Shown: positions 17,776-26,053 of the stretch, piece after piece
Position numbering within the stretch: the first letter of the stretch is position 1
How the letters are laid out: each line of letters begins with the position of its first letter
Source of the DNA: Selenomonas sputigena ATCC 35185
GTDB lineage: Bacteria; Bacillota; Negativicutes; Selenomonadales; Selenomonadaceae
NCBI RefSeq assembly: GCF_000208405.1
Contig: NC_015437.1
Coordinates: 1,233,501-1,297,500, forward strand
Length of the DNA: 64,000 bases
Reading direction: 5' to 3'
The notes under the pieces: model-generated
Told to the model about the DNA's origin: nothing
The model's input: the letters and a program-made list of their open reading frames with translations, nothing else
Databases searched by the model: none
Made by a program: the position numbers and the translations under genes

Positions 17776-19557
17776 ATGGAACAACGCATTTTAGGCAATC
17801 GCTATGAGCTTGTGGAGCTTGTTGGAAGCGGCGGCATGGCTGATGTATATAAGGCGCACGATAAACTGCTCGATCGAACGGTCGCGGTCAAGGTGCTGCA
17901 CGCCCAATTCGCGAGTGACGCCGAGTTTGTAGCACGCTTTCAAGCTGAAGCGCAGGGAGCCGCGAAGATGTCGCATCCCAACATCGTCAATATCTACGAT
18001 GTCGGGCAGGAGGGAAACGCCCACTACATCGTTATGGAATACGTTTCGGGGCAGACCCTGCGCGAAGAGCTTGATGCGGGCGGACGCCTGCCCGTTGCCA
18101 CGGCGCTCGCCATTGCGCGTCAGATTGCTGAGGCTCTGCACCATGCGCACAAGAACGGTCTTGTCCACTGCGACATCAAGCCGCACAACATCCTCGTGAT
18201 GGAGGACGGGCGCATCAAGGTCGCCGATTTCGGCATCGCTCGCGCCGTGAGTTCGGTCACGTCGACGTATACAGGCAACATCGTTGGCTCCGTGCATTAT
18301 TTTTCGCCGGAGCAGGCGAAGGGCGCTTCGATCACGCCGAAGTCAGATATCTACTCCCTCGGCGTCGTTCTCTATGAAATGCTCACGGGCGAGTTGCCCT
18401 TCACGGGCGAAACGCCCGTCGGCATCGCCTTGAAGCACTTGCAGGAAGAGCCTCTTTCCGTCTGCGCCATCGACCCGTCGATTCCGCCATTCGTCGAGGC
18501 TCTCGTTGCGGAATTGATGGCAAAGGATCCAAGTCGGCGGCCCGACAGTGAAACCGTCGTGCGGCAGATCGCGCAGGATGAGGCGATGCTTGGCGGCTCG
18601 GCATCGTCGCTGCTCGATCCCTATGCGACGCAGGTATTGCCGCGCGTGCGCGAGGCCGAGGTCGATTCATCTCTTTTGTCAAGACACGGGCAGGAAGCGC
18701 AGCCTTCCGTACATGTTCCGGATGTCGGGCATGGCGGTGCAGCGAAGAAGGCGTACCGCTCCAAGGCCTTCCTTTTCATTCTGTTCCTCGTATTGTTTTT
18801 TGGCTTCTTTGCCGGCGCATTCCTTTCCTATGGAAAGTTTTGGAGCGGTGCGGAAGTCGTCGTTCCCGATGTGACGGGACAGACGCTGGCCGTCGCCAAG
18901 CAGAAGCTGGAGGACAAGAAACTGCGCGTAGACATCGCGGAGATGTACGATTCCAATATACCGGCAGGGCAGGTCGTTAAGCAAGATCCCGAGGGAGGCT
19001 CGAAGGTCAAGGAAGAGCGCCTCGTGACCATCTACGTGAGCAAGGGGGGCGAGGAGGTCAGTATGCCGGAACTCAAGGGGATGCAGAAGTCAGCGGCGGA
19101 GAGCAAGCTGACCGGAGCGGGTCTGAAACTCGGCGTCGTGACGGAAGAGTTCTCCTCGCAGCCTGCAGGGAGCGTCATCGGGCAAGATCCGCGTGCTGGA
19201 TCGAAGATCAGCAAGGGGCAGGTCGTCGACCTCGTGATCAGCAAGGGCGAGCGTCCGCGCAAGGTCTCCGTGCCGAGCGTCGTTGGCGGCGCGGAATCAA
19301 GCGCCAAGGAAGCGATCAAGAACCGCGGACTTCATGTAGGCTCCGTCACGAAGGAAGCGAGTTCGCAGGCGGCAGGCACGGTCGTGCGGCAGAGCCCGGC
19401 GGCAGGCAGCGAGGTGGAAGAAGGTACGGCGGTCGACCTTGTGCTTGCCGCCGAAACGGAAAAGAAGTCTTCGAAGACGAAGGAGCGCGCGTCGGACGAC
19501 AATGCAGGCGACAAGACGCCCAGCAAGGACGCAAGCGGCGGCAAGTCGAACCGCTAG
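17776..19557 (+). CDS. Serine/threonine protein kinase with three PASTA domains (PknB/PrkC family)
   Basis: A 593-residue membrane kinase that senses muropeptides or lipid II through PASTA repeats. The cytosolic kinase has the glycine loop GSGGMAD, Lys39 in VAVKV, DFG at 151-153 and threonines in the activation loop (TSTYTG). The catalytic loop reads HCDIKPHN: Cys132 replaces the usual Arg of HRD, making it a non-RD kinase. One membrane span (about 332-355) leads to three PASTA repeats (about 360-555) and a charged Ser/Lys-rich tail. It sits after phosphatase, SEDS and PBP genes and directly before rsgA-rpe, its usual Firmicutes neighbours. Confidence 0.95.
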   Translation: MEQRILGNRYELVELVGSGGMADVYKAHDKLLDRTVAVKVLHAQFASDAEFVARFQAEAQGAAKMSHPNIVNIYDVGQEGNAHYIVMEYVSGQTLREELDAGGRLPVATALAIARQIAEALHHAHKNGLVHCDIKPHNILVMEDGRIKVADFGIARAVSSVTSTYTGNIVGSVHYFSPEQAKGASITPKSDIYSLGVVLYEMLTGELPFTGETPVGIALKHLQEEPLSVCAIDPSIPPFVEALVAELMAKDPSRRPDSETVVRQIAQDEAMLGGSASSLLDPYATQVLPRVREAEVDSSLLSRHGQEAQPSVHVPDVGHGGAAKKAYRSKAFLFILFLVLFFGFFAGAFLSYGKFWSGAEVVVPDVTGQTLAVAKQKLEDKKLRVDIAEMYDSNIPAGQVVKQDPEGGSKVKEERLVTIYVSKGGEEVSMPELKGMQKSAAESKLTGAGLKLGVVTEEFSSQPAGSVIGQDPRAGSKISKGQVVDLVISKGERPRKVSVPSVVGGAESSAKEAIKNRGLHVGSVTKEASSQAAGTVVRQSPAAGSEVEEGTAVDLVLAAETEKKSSKTKERASDDNAGDKTPSKDASGGKSNR

Positions 19558-19578
19558 CAAGTGGGAGAGGAGGACGGT

Positions 19579-20463
19579 TTGTTGCAGGGAAAAGTGCTCA
19601 GAGCGCAAAACAGTTTCTTCTACGTGGCGACACGAGAGGGACTTGTAGAGGCGAAGCTGCGAGGCCGCCTGAAAAAGGAACGCATTGCCGTCGTGCCGGG
19701 CGATGATGTGGAGCTTGAGCTTACAGAAGGCGGCGCGGGCGTCATCGAGCGGCGCTGTGAGCGAAAGAGTCTTTTGCGCCGCCCGTTGGTCGCCAATATC
19801 GATCAGGTCGTCCTCGTCTTCGCCGCACGCGAGCCGGATATTAATCCCGTGCTCATCGACCGTTTTCTCGTGCTTGCCGAGTGGTCGAAGATCGAACGCA
19901 TCGTCCTCTGCATCAACAAGATGGATTTGCTGGAGGGCGATGAGGCGGAGATTCCTGCCCTCGCCGCGCTCTATCGCGAAATCGGCTATCCCGTATGCCT
20001 GCTGTCCACTGTTACAGGGGAAGGCGTGGCAGACATGCAGTCTCTTGTCGAGGAAAAGACGAGCGTGTTTGCCGGCTCATCGGGTGTAGGAAAATCCTCT
20101 CTCTTGAACTGCCTCGCGCCGGGCATTGCCCTTTCTACGGGCGCTGTCAGCGAGAAGATCAAGCGCGGCAGGCATACGACGCGAACGGCGCAGCTTCTGC
20201 CGTTCGCCGGAGGATTCCTCGTCGATACGCCGGGTTTCAGCGCTACGGAGCTTGCTGAGATCGAGCCTTGTGCGCTCCCGGGGCTCTTCCCTGAATTTCG
20301 TTCCTTTTTCGGCGCTTGCCGATTTCAGCCCTGCACGCACAGCCACGAGCCGGGCTGCGCCGTCAAAGAAGCTGTGCAGGCGGGAAGAATTGAAGACTCA
20401 CGCTATGCTTCCTATTTGGAAATGCTGCAGCAGAGTGTACAGAGAAAGAAGGTATATCGATGA
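19579..20463 (+). CDS. rsgA: Small ribosomal subunit biogenesis GTPase RsgA
   Basis: A circularly permuted GTPase that checks 30S maturation. The 294-residue protein has an OB fold, then G4 (NKMD), G1 (GSSGVGKSS), G3 (DTPGF) in permuted order, and a C-terminal zinc motif with Cys and His in CRFQPCTHSHEPGC. A GTG at 19561 is in frame but lacks a ribosome-binding site. The TTG codons at 19579 and 19582 follow GGAGG (19569-19573), so one of these is the likely start. It follows the PASTA kinase gene by about 20 nt and overlaps rpe by 4 nt. Confidence 0.95.
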   Translation: MLQGKVLRAQNSFFYVATREGLVEAKLRGRLKKERIAVVPGDDVELELTEGGAGVIERRCERKSLLRRPLVANIDQVVLVFAAREPDINPVLIDRFLVLAEWSKIERIVLCINKMDLLEGDEAEIPALAALYREIGYPVCLLSTVTGEGVADMQSLVEEKTSVFAGSSGVGKSSLLNCLAPGIALSTGAVSEKIKRGRHTTRTAQLLPFAGGFLVDTPGFSATELAEIEPCALPGLFPEFRSFFGACRFQPCTHSHEPGCAVKEAVQAGRIEDSRYASYLEMLQQSVQRKKVYR

Positions 20464-21104
20464 TTCAAGTGGCGCCGTCGATTCTCTCGGCGGATTTCGC
20501 GCATCTTGCCGATGAGGTGCAGCGCATTGAAACTGCTGGGGCGGAGTACGTCCATATCGATGTCATGGACGGCGCTTTTGTGCCGAACATCACGTTGGGC
20601 GCTCCCGTCGTGAAGTCGCTTCGCAAATGCTCTGCGGCGGTTTTTGATGTGCATCTGATGGTCGAGCGTCCGGAAGCGCAGATCGCTTCCTTCGCCGAGG
20701 CCGGTGCGGACGTCATCACCTTTCATATCGAGGCGGTGCGTCATGCCCATCGCCTCGTACAGGAGATCAAATCTCTCGGCTGCAGGGCGGGCGTCGCGCT
20801 CAATCCTGCGACACCGCTCGTCATGCTCGAAGAACTTATGGCAGATATCGACATGGCGCTCATCATGACGGTCAATCCGGGTTTCGGCGGACAGAAGTTC
20901 ATTCCGTCGATGCTCGAAAAAATCGCGCTTCTGCGTCATACGGCAGAAGAAAATGATTTCGCTCTCGACATCGAGGTCGATGGTGGCATCAATGCCGAGA
21001 CAGCGCCGCTCGTGAGAGAGGCGGGGGCGAACATCCTCGTCGCAGGCTCTGCCGTCTATGGGGCGAGCGATATAGAAAAAGCGATTCAGGCGATTCGCGG
21101 CTGA
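20460..21104 (+). CDS. rpe: Ribulose-phosphate 3-epimerase
   Basis: Interconverts ribulose 5-phosphate and xylulose 5-phosphate in the pentose phosphate pathway. The 214-residue TIM barrel has the metal and catalytic positions in APSILSADF, HIDVMDG, FDVHLM, MTVNPGFGGQ and EVDGGI. The ATG overlaps the rsgA stop (ATGA). The prkC-rsgA-rpe order is common in Firmicutes. Confidence 0.97.
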   Translation: MIQVAPSILSADFAHLADEVQRIETAGAEYVHIDVMDGAFVPNITLGAPVVKSLRKCSAAVFDVHLMVERPEAQIASFAEAGADVITFHIEAVRHAHRLVQEIKSLGCRAGVALNPATPLVMLEELMADIDMALIMTVNPGFGGQKFIPSMLEKIALLRHTAEENDFALDIEVDGGINAETAPLVREAGANILVAGSAVYGASDIEKAIQAIRG

Positions 21105-21121
21105 GGGAGGAGGAAACGCGA

Positions 21122-21796
21122 ATGGAAAAGGCGGTAGTGCTGCTTTCGGGCGGACTTGATTCGACGACCTGCATGGCCGTCGCAAAGGAGCAGGGGAAAG
21201 AACTTTATCCCATCAGCTTTGACTATCATCAGCGTCACAGCATCGAGCTGGAAGGCGCGAAGAAGATTGCAGCTTTTTACAAAGTGAATCGTCATTTGAT
21301 CATCGAGACGAACATGGAAGCGATCGGCGGCTCGGCGCTGACGGACGACAGCATCGCCGTGCCCGAGGGCGACGTTTCGCGCACGTCGGTTCCCGTGACC
21401 TACGTGCCTGCAAGAAATCTGATCTTCTTGAGCTATGCGCTCGGCTATGCCGAAACCATCGGCGCGCGCTCCGTCTACATCGGCGTCAACAGCGTCGACT
21501 ATTCGGGCTATCCCGACTGCCGTCCCGAATTTATTCGGCATTTTCAGGCCGTCGCGGACTACTCGACGGAAGCGGCCTCCGAAGGAAAGCGCATCGAGAT
21601 CGTCACGCCCCTGCAGAATTTGTCCAAAGCCGATATCGTGCGCTTGGCGACGCGTCTTGCCGTGCCGTTGGAGCTTACGCACAGCTGTTACAGCGGCGGT
21701 GAAAAGGCGTGCGGCGTCTGCGACAGCTGCAAACTGCGCCTGCAGGGCTTCGCGGCTGCCGGCATAAAAGACCCGATCGAGTATGAAAAGCGCTGA
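21122..21796 (+). CDS. queC: 7-cyano-7-deazaguanine synthase QueC
   Basis: ATP-dependent conversion of 7-carboxy-7-deazaguanine to preQ0, a queuosine precursor. The 224-residue protein has the PP-loop SGGLDST near residue 10 and the C-terminal zinc-binding cysteines in CYSGG and CGVCDSC. A GGGAGGAGG box precedes the ATG. It overlaps folE2 by up to 14 nt, coupling two early steps of the pathway. The partner genes queD and queE lie about 26 kb away on the other strand. Confidence 0.96.
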   Translation: MEKAVVLLSGGLDSTTCMAVAKEQGKELYPISFDYHQRHSIELEGAKKIAAFYKVNRHLIIETNMEAIGGSALTDDSIAVPEGDVSRTSVPVTYVPARNLIFLSYALGYAETIGARSVYIGVNSVDYSGYPDCRPEFIRHFQAVADYSTEAASEGKRIEIVTPLQNLSKADIVRLATRLAVPLELTHSCYSGGEKACGVCDSCKLRLQGFAAAGIKDPIEYEKR

Positions 21797-22625
21797 AGAA
21801 ACGATGATGAAAGACATACAGAAAAGCGCGGATATGCGCGGCATCGACATACAGCATGTCGGCATCAAGGACGCCCATCTGCCGTTTCGCATCAAGACGA
21901 AGGCGGGCGATTTCCAGCAAGTCACAGCGCGCATCCGCTTTACGGTTTCCCTGCCAAAGGAGTACAAGGGCACGCACATGAGCCGCTTCCTGGAAATCTT
22001 GCAGCAGTGGTGCGACAAGCCCGTAGCGGAAGAAGAGATGGAAGCCATGCTGCAGGACGCGCTTCATCGTCTTGAAGCAGAGACGGCGAAGCTGCGCCTT
22101 TCCTTCAAGTATTTCATCGAGAAGGAAGCGCCGGCAAGCGGCAAGAAATCCGTGCTCGACCTTGATTGCTTCTTTGAGGGCGAAAAGCGTGCGGGCGAGG
22201 CGATGTCGTTCCGTCTTGGCGTCACCGTGCCTGCGACATCCCTCTGCCCGTGCAGCAAGGCGATCTCGCGCTACGGTGCGCACAATCAGAGGAGTCTTCT
22301 GCAAGCAGTCGTCGAGTTCAAGCCGCCCGCGCCGTGCATCTTCATCGAGGATCTCGCCGCGCTCATGGAAGAGCAGGCGTCGTGCCCGATCTATCCGCTG
22401 CTGAAGCGTGAAGATGAGAAGTATGTGACGGAAAAAGCATACGAGCAGCCAAAGTTTGTCGAGGACATCCTGCGCGACCTCGTGCTCGCCCTACGTCCCT
22501 TGCCCGGACTCTTTTGGTTCTCGCTTTCCTGCGAGAATTTTGAGTCGATTCACAATCACAGCGCCTATGCGAGCCACGAAGAATATGTGAATTGCGAGGC
22601 GAGGACAGCCGGTAAAGAGCAATGA
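21783..22625 (+). CDS. folE2: GTP cyclohydrolase FolE2 (type IB)
   Basis: Converts GTP to dihydroneopterin triphosphate, the shared precursor of folate and queuosine. The 280-residue protein belongs to the FolE2 rather than FolE family. It has the catalytic-cysteine region TSLCPCSKAIS, an E-S-I-H-N-H stretch near the C-terminus, and the usual N-terminal motif DMRGIDIQHVGI. FolE2 is often used when zinc is scarce because it can use other metals. The ATG at 21783 overlaps queC. The ATG pair at 21804 and 21807 would give the more conventional start MKDIQ, so the true start is open. Confidence 0.94.
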   Translation: MKSAEETMMKDIQKSADMRGIDIQHVGIKDAHLPFRIKTKAGDFQQVTARIRFTVSLPKEYKGTHMSRFLEILQQWCDKPVAEEEMEAMLQDALHRLEAETAKLRLSFKYFIEKEAPASGKKSVLDLDCFFEGEKRAGEAMSFRLGVTVPATSLCPCSKAISRYGAHNQRSLLQAVVEFKPPAPCIFIEDLAALMEEQASCPIYPLLKREDEKYVTEKAYEQPKFVEDILRDLVLALRPLPGLFWFSLSCENFESIHNHSAYASHEEYVNCEARTAGKEQ

Positions 22626-22664
22626 TCTGAGAAACTGCGTCGGGCCGCTCTGAGGAGGTGTCAA

Positions 22665-23666
22665 ATGAAGGTGTTCTGCAAGCGTTTCATCGTACCGCTG
22701 CTGCTCGTTTTCTTCATCTCGGGCGCCGTCATCTATTCGACGGTCGACATTCATACGTTGAAAAATCTCACAGCGTTCCAGCCGTGGTCCATCGCCCTTG
22801 CGCTCCTCTGCGTGAGCCTTGGTCTGACGCTTGACGGCACGCGCCTCATGCACCTCGTGAAGATCTCGGGCGAGCACATCACGCTGGGACAGGCGGTGCA
22901 GGTGGTCTTCGGCAACTACTTCCTCGCGCTTCTGACGCCGGGGGCAACGGGCGGCGCTGTGGCGCAGCTCATGTTCCTGCGTCATGCAGGCGTACCGGCG
23001 GGCAAGGCGACGGTGCTTGTCATCGTGCGAACCCTCGTGTCCATCCTCTTCCTTATATGCTGCATGCCGTTCATTTTCCTGCACGACGCAGGCATCCTGC
23101 CTGGCGTGGACAATCATACGCTGATGCTCGTCTCCGTCATCGCCTTCGTCATCATCGCACTCATCGCGCTTGCCTTTCGCGCGAATGCGTTCGACTACAT
23201 CATCCTGCGCCTGACGAAGCGACTGAGTGCGAAGCGCAGCAAAAAGCTGCTCTCTTTCTATCGTGATCTCAAGATGGGTGTGCATCTCCTCGCGTCCTCG
23301 CCCAAGAGCATGCTTCGCATCTTTTTTGAATCAGGCTTAAGTCTCATGTTCATCTATGCCATCGTTCCGTGTCTTCTTTTGGGACTCGGCGTGACAGAAG
23401 CCGATTGGTACACGGTCATGGGGCGCATGATTTTCCTCAACATGCTGCTCTACTTCACGCCGACGCCCGGCGGTTCCGGCATCGCGGAGGGCGGATTCGT
23501 CCTGCTCTTTGCCGATTCCGTACCGGCAGGCACCGTCGGCATCCTCGCCGTTTGCTGGCGGCTCATCGCCGAGTACATCCCGTTCTTCATCGGTCTTTAC
23601 TACACGCTCAAGGTATTTGGCAGAGATTTTATGCATCGCCAGATGGAGCAGCAGGAGGATGGCTGA
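22665..23666 (+). CDS. UPF0104 / YbhN-like integral membrane protein (lysylphosphatidylglycerol-synthase TM region family)
   Basis: A 333-residue polytopic membrane protein with about eight hydrophobic spans. It has the signature of the PF03706 family (VFGNYFLALLTPGATGGAV, later FTPTPGGSGIAEG). This domain forms the flippase part of MprF and occurs alone in YbhN/AglD-type proteins, often implicated in lipid or glycolipid movement. No lysyltransferase domain is attached. A GAGGAGGTGT box precedes the ATG. The neighbours give no firm clue to substrate. A B12-controlled unit starts just downstream. Confidence 0.8.
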   Translation: MKVFCKRFIVPLLLVFFISGAVIYSTVDIHTLKNLTAFQPWSIALALLCVSLGLTLDGTRLMHLVKISGEHITLGQAVQVVFGNYFLALLTPGATGGAVAQLMFLRHAGVPAGKATVLVIVRTLVSILFLICCMPFIFLHDAGILPGVDNHTLMLVSVIAFVIIALIALAFRANAFDYIILRLTKRLSAKRSKKLLSFYRDLKMGVHLLASSPKSMLRIFFESGLSLMFIYAIVPCLLLGLGVTEADWYTVMGRMIFLNMLLYFTPTPGGSGIAEGGFVLLFADSVPAGTVGILAVCWRLIAEYIPFFIGLYYTLKVFGRDFMHRQMEQQEDG

Positions 23667-23724
23667 GCGTACAGGTATATCGCAAGGAGAAATAATGTTT
23701 CTTAAAGAAAATTTTTTCGTGCGC

Positions 23725-23753
23725 TTGCCATGATAGGAACTTTGCTATATAAT
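23725..23753 (+). promoter_or_regulatory. Predicted sigma-A promoter of the cobalamin-riboswitch operon
   Basis: TTGCCA (23725-23730) and a perfect TATAAT (23748-23753) are separated by 17 bp in an AT-rich gap. Transcription would begin near 23760, about 30 nt before the riboswitch. Confidence 0.8.
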
Positions 23754-23789
23754 TACCGATAGTAATTGTTTTCTCAAAAATTCATACAG

Positions 23790-24012
23790 ACGTCATAAGT
23801 GTCGCCGATGTATATCGGCGAGCGATGAGAGGAAAATGGGTGAAAGACCCATGCTGTCCCGCAGCTGTAATCGGGGAATTTGTTTCCATGGGAAACGCTG
23901 GAATCGCTGTTTCTTATGAAAGTGCTGAATGCGTCGGCACTTCCTGACATGTCACTGGGGAAAATCCGGGAAGACGGAAACAAACGATGATCCGAGAGCC
24001 AGAAAGCCTGCT
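23790..24012 (+). ncRNA. Cobalamin (B12) riboswitch
   Basis: The 593-bp gap between 23666 and 24259 holds a B12-sensing aptamer. Direct marks are a GGGTGAAAGACCC stem-loop (about 23838), the core CTGTCCCGCAGCTGTAAT (from 23854), TGTCACTGGGG (from 23950), and the B12 box AGCCAGAAAGCCTGC at 23997-24011, which fits the published consensus. The outer helix starts near 23790. In bacteria this class represses B12 synthesis or uptake genes when adenosylcobalamin or a related cobalamin is abundant. Here the only downstream genes are an ABC importer. Boundaries are approximate. Confidence 0.92.
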
Positions 24013-24062
24013 TATGATAAGATTCATTGCTTGACTTACGAGAGATGAGGAGATGGATGCCA

Positions 24063-24089
24063 GGGTATATTCGTTGGCGGAATATACCC
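24063..24089 (+). other. Perfect 10-bp hairpin in the riboswitch expression platform
   Basis: GGGTATATTC (24063-24072) pairs perfectly with GAATATACCC (24080-24089) across a 7-nt loop. It lies between the aptamer and the terminator, where an anti-terminator or pause hairpin would be expected. The regulatory role is inferred. Confidence 0.65.
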
Positions 24090-24116
24090 GTGGTATTTTG
24101 CGCTTGCAGGAAAAAT

Positions 24117-24155
24117 CCGCATGTCTTGTCTTGGTTGACGGACATGCGTTTTTTT
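24117..24155 (+). terminator. Intrinsic terminator of the cobalamin riboswitch
   Basis: CGCATGTC (24118-24125) pairs with GACATGCG (24141-24148), followed by seven Ts. It lies about 105 nt before the first importer gene and is the likely off-switch when ligand is bound. Confidence 0.85.
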
Positions 24156-24258
24156 ATGGAAATGCCGGATAGCTGGGCGTTTCCTTATAGAGACCGATTC
24201 TGAGGATTCGGTCGCAAATGTCTTTTTTATATGATTTTTAAGGAGATGAGGTATTGCA

Positions 24259-25199
24259 TTGAAAGGAAAAGATTTGATACGTCGCCTGTGTCAGATGCTC
24301 ATCACGCTTTTGGGCGTTACATTCTTGACATTCGGTCTGACGTATCTCGCTCCCGGTGATCCTGTAGAGATGATCCTGGAGACTGGCGATACGATGGTGT
24401 CGCAGGAAACTATCGAAAAGACACGTCACGAATTGGGGCTTGACCGTCCCTTCCATGAGCAGTATCTGCACTGGCTTTCCGGCTTGCTGCATGGCGATAT
24501 GGGCATGAGCTATTCCGCCAAGATGCCGGTTGCCGAAAAGCTTGAGCAGAATCTTCTCGGCACGCTGCTTCTGGCAGGAACAGCAACCTTGATGATGCTC
24601 GTCGTTTCTGTGCCTTGCGGAGTCATCGCAGCTTTATATCGCAACCGTTGGCCGGATTATTTGATTCGCGGCGTGTCCTTTCTCGGCGTTTCGATGCCAA
24701 GCTTCTGGGTCGGCTTGCTGCTTCTCTTCGTCTTCGGTTTGAAATTGGGACTGTTCCCGATTTCGGGCGGCGAGGTCACTCTGGAAGGGTTGATTCTTCC
24801 GTCTGCAACCCTGGCGATCCTCCTGTCTTCCAAGTATACGAGGCAGGTGCGTATCGCCGTGCTCGAAGAGTTCAGTCAGGATTACGTCATCGGCGCCAAG
24901 GCTCGCGGTCTGTCCATGCAGCGCATTCTGTGGCGCCATGTGCTGCCCAATGCGTTTTTGCCGCTCATCACGCTCTTCGGTTTGGCTCTAGGCTGGCTCT
25001 TGGGCGGTGTGGCGATCGTCGAGATCGTCTTCGGCTGGCCCGGCATAGGCCGCCTGGCGGTGCGGGCGATCGAGATGCGAGACTATCCGTTGTTGGAGGG
25101 ATTCGTTCTCTGGACAGCCATCTTCTACATGGTAGTCAACTTCCTTGTGGATCTGTCCTATGTGTATCTTGATCCGCGCCTGAAGAAGGGGGAGAGGCC

Positions 25200-25203
<4 letters not shown>
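24259..25203 (+). CDS. ABC transporter permease, NikB/DppB family
   Basis: First gene of the B12-riboswitch operon, a 314-residue inner-membrane permease of the nickel/dipeptide/oligopeptide class. It has about six membrane spans, the N-terminal family motif FGLTYLAPGDPVEMI, and the EAA-type ATPase-contact loop GAKARGLS near residue 215. The start is TTG at 24259 behind a long AAGGAGATGAGG box. The last codons overlap the second permease by 4 nt. Riboswitch control suggests import of cobalt or a cobalt/corrinoid-related ligand rather than peptides; the protein sequence alone cannot tell. Confidence 0.88.
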
Positions 25204-26012
<809 letters not shown>

Positions 26013-26053
26013 TGGTTTTACGATGTCTTATGATTTTAGGAGGCTGAAATTTA

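Noticed and set aside
23774-24145. 123-codon minus-strand frame across the riboswitch
   Set aside because: It lies entirely over the B12 aptamer and expression platform and shows no protein family features.
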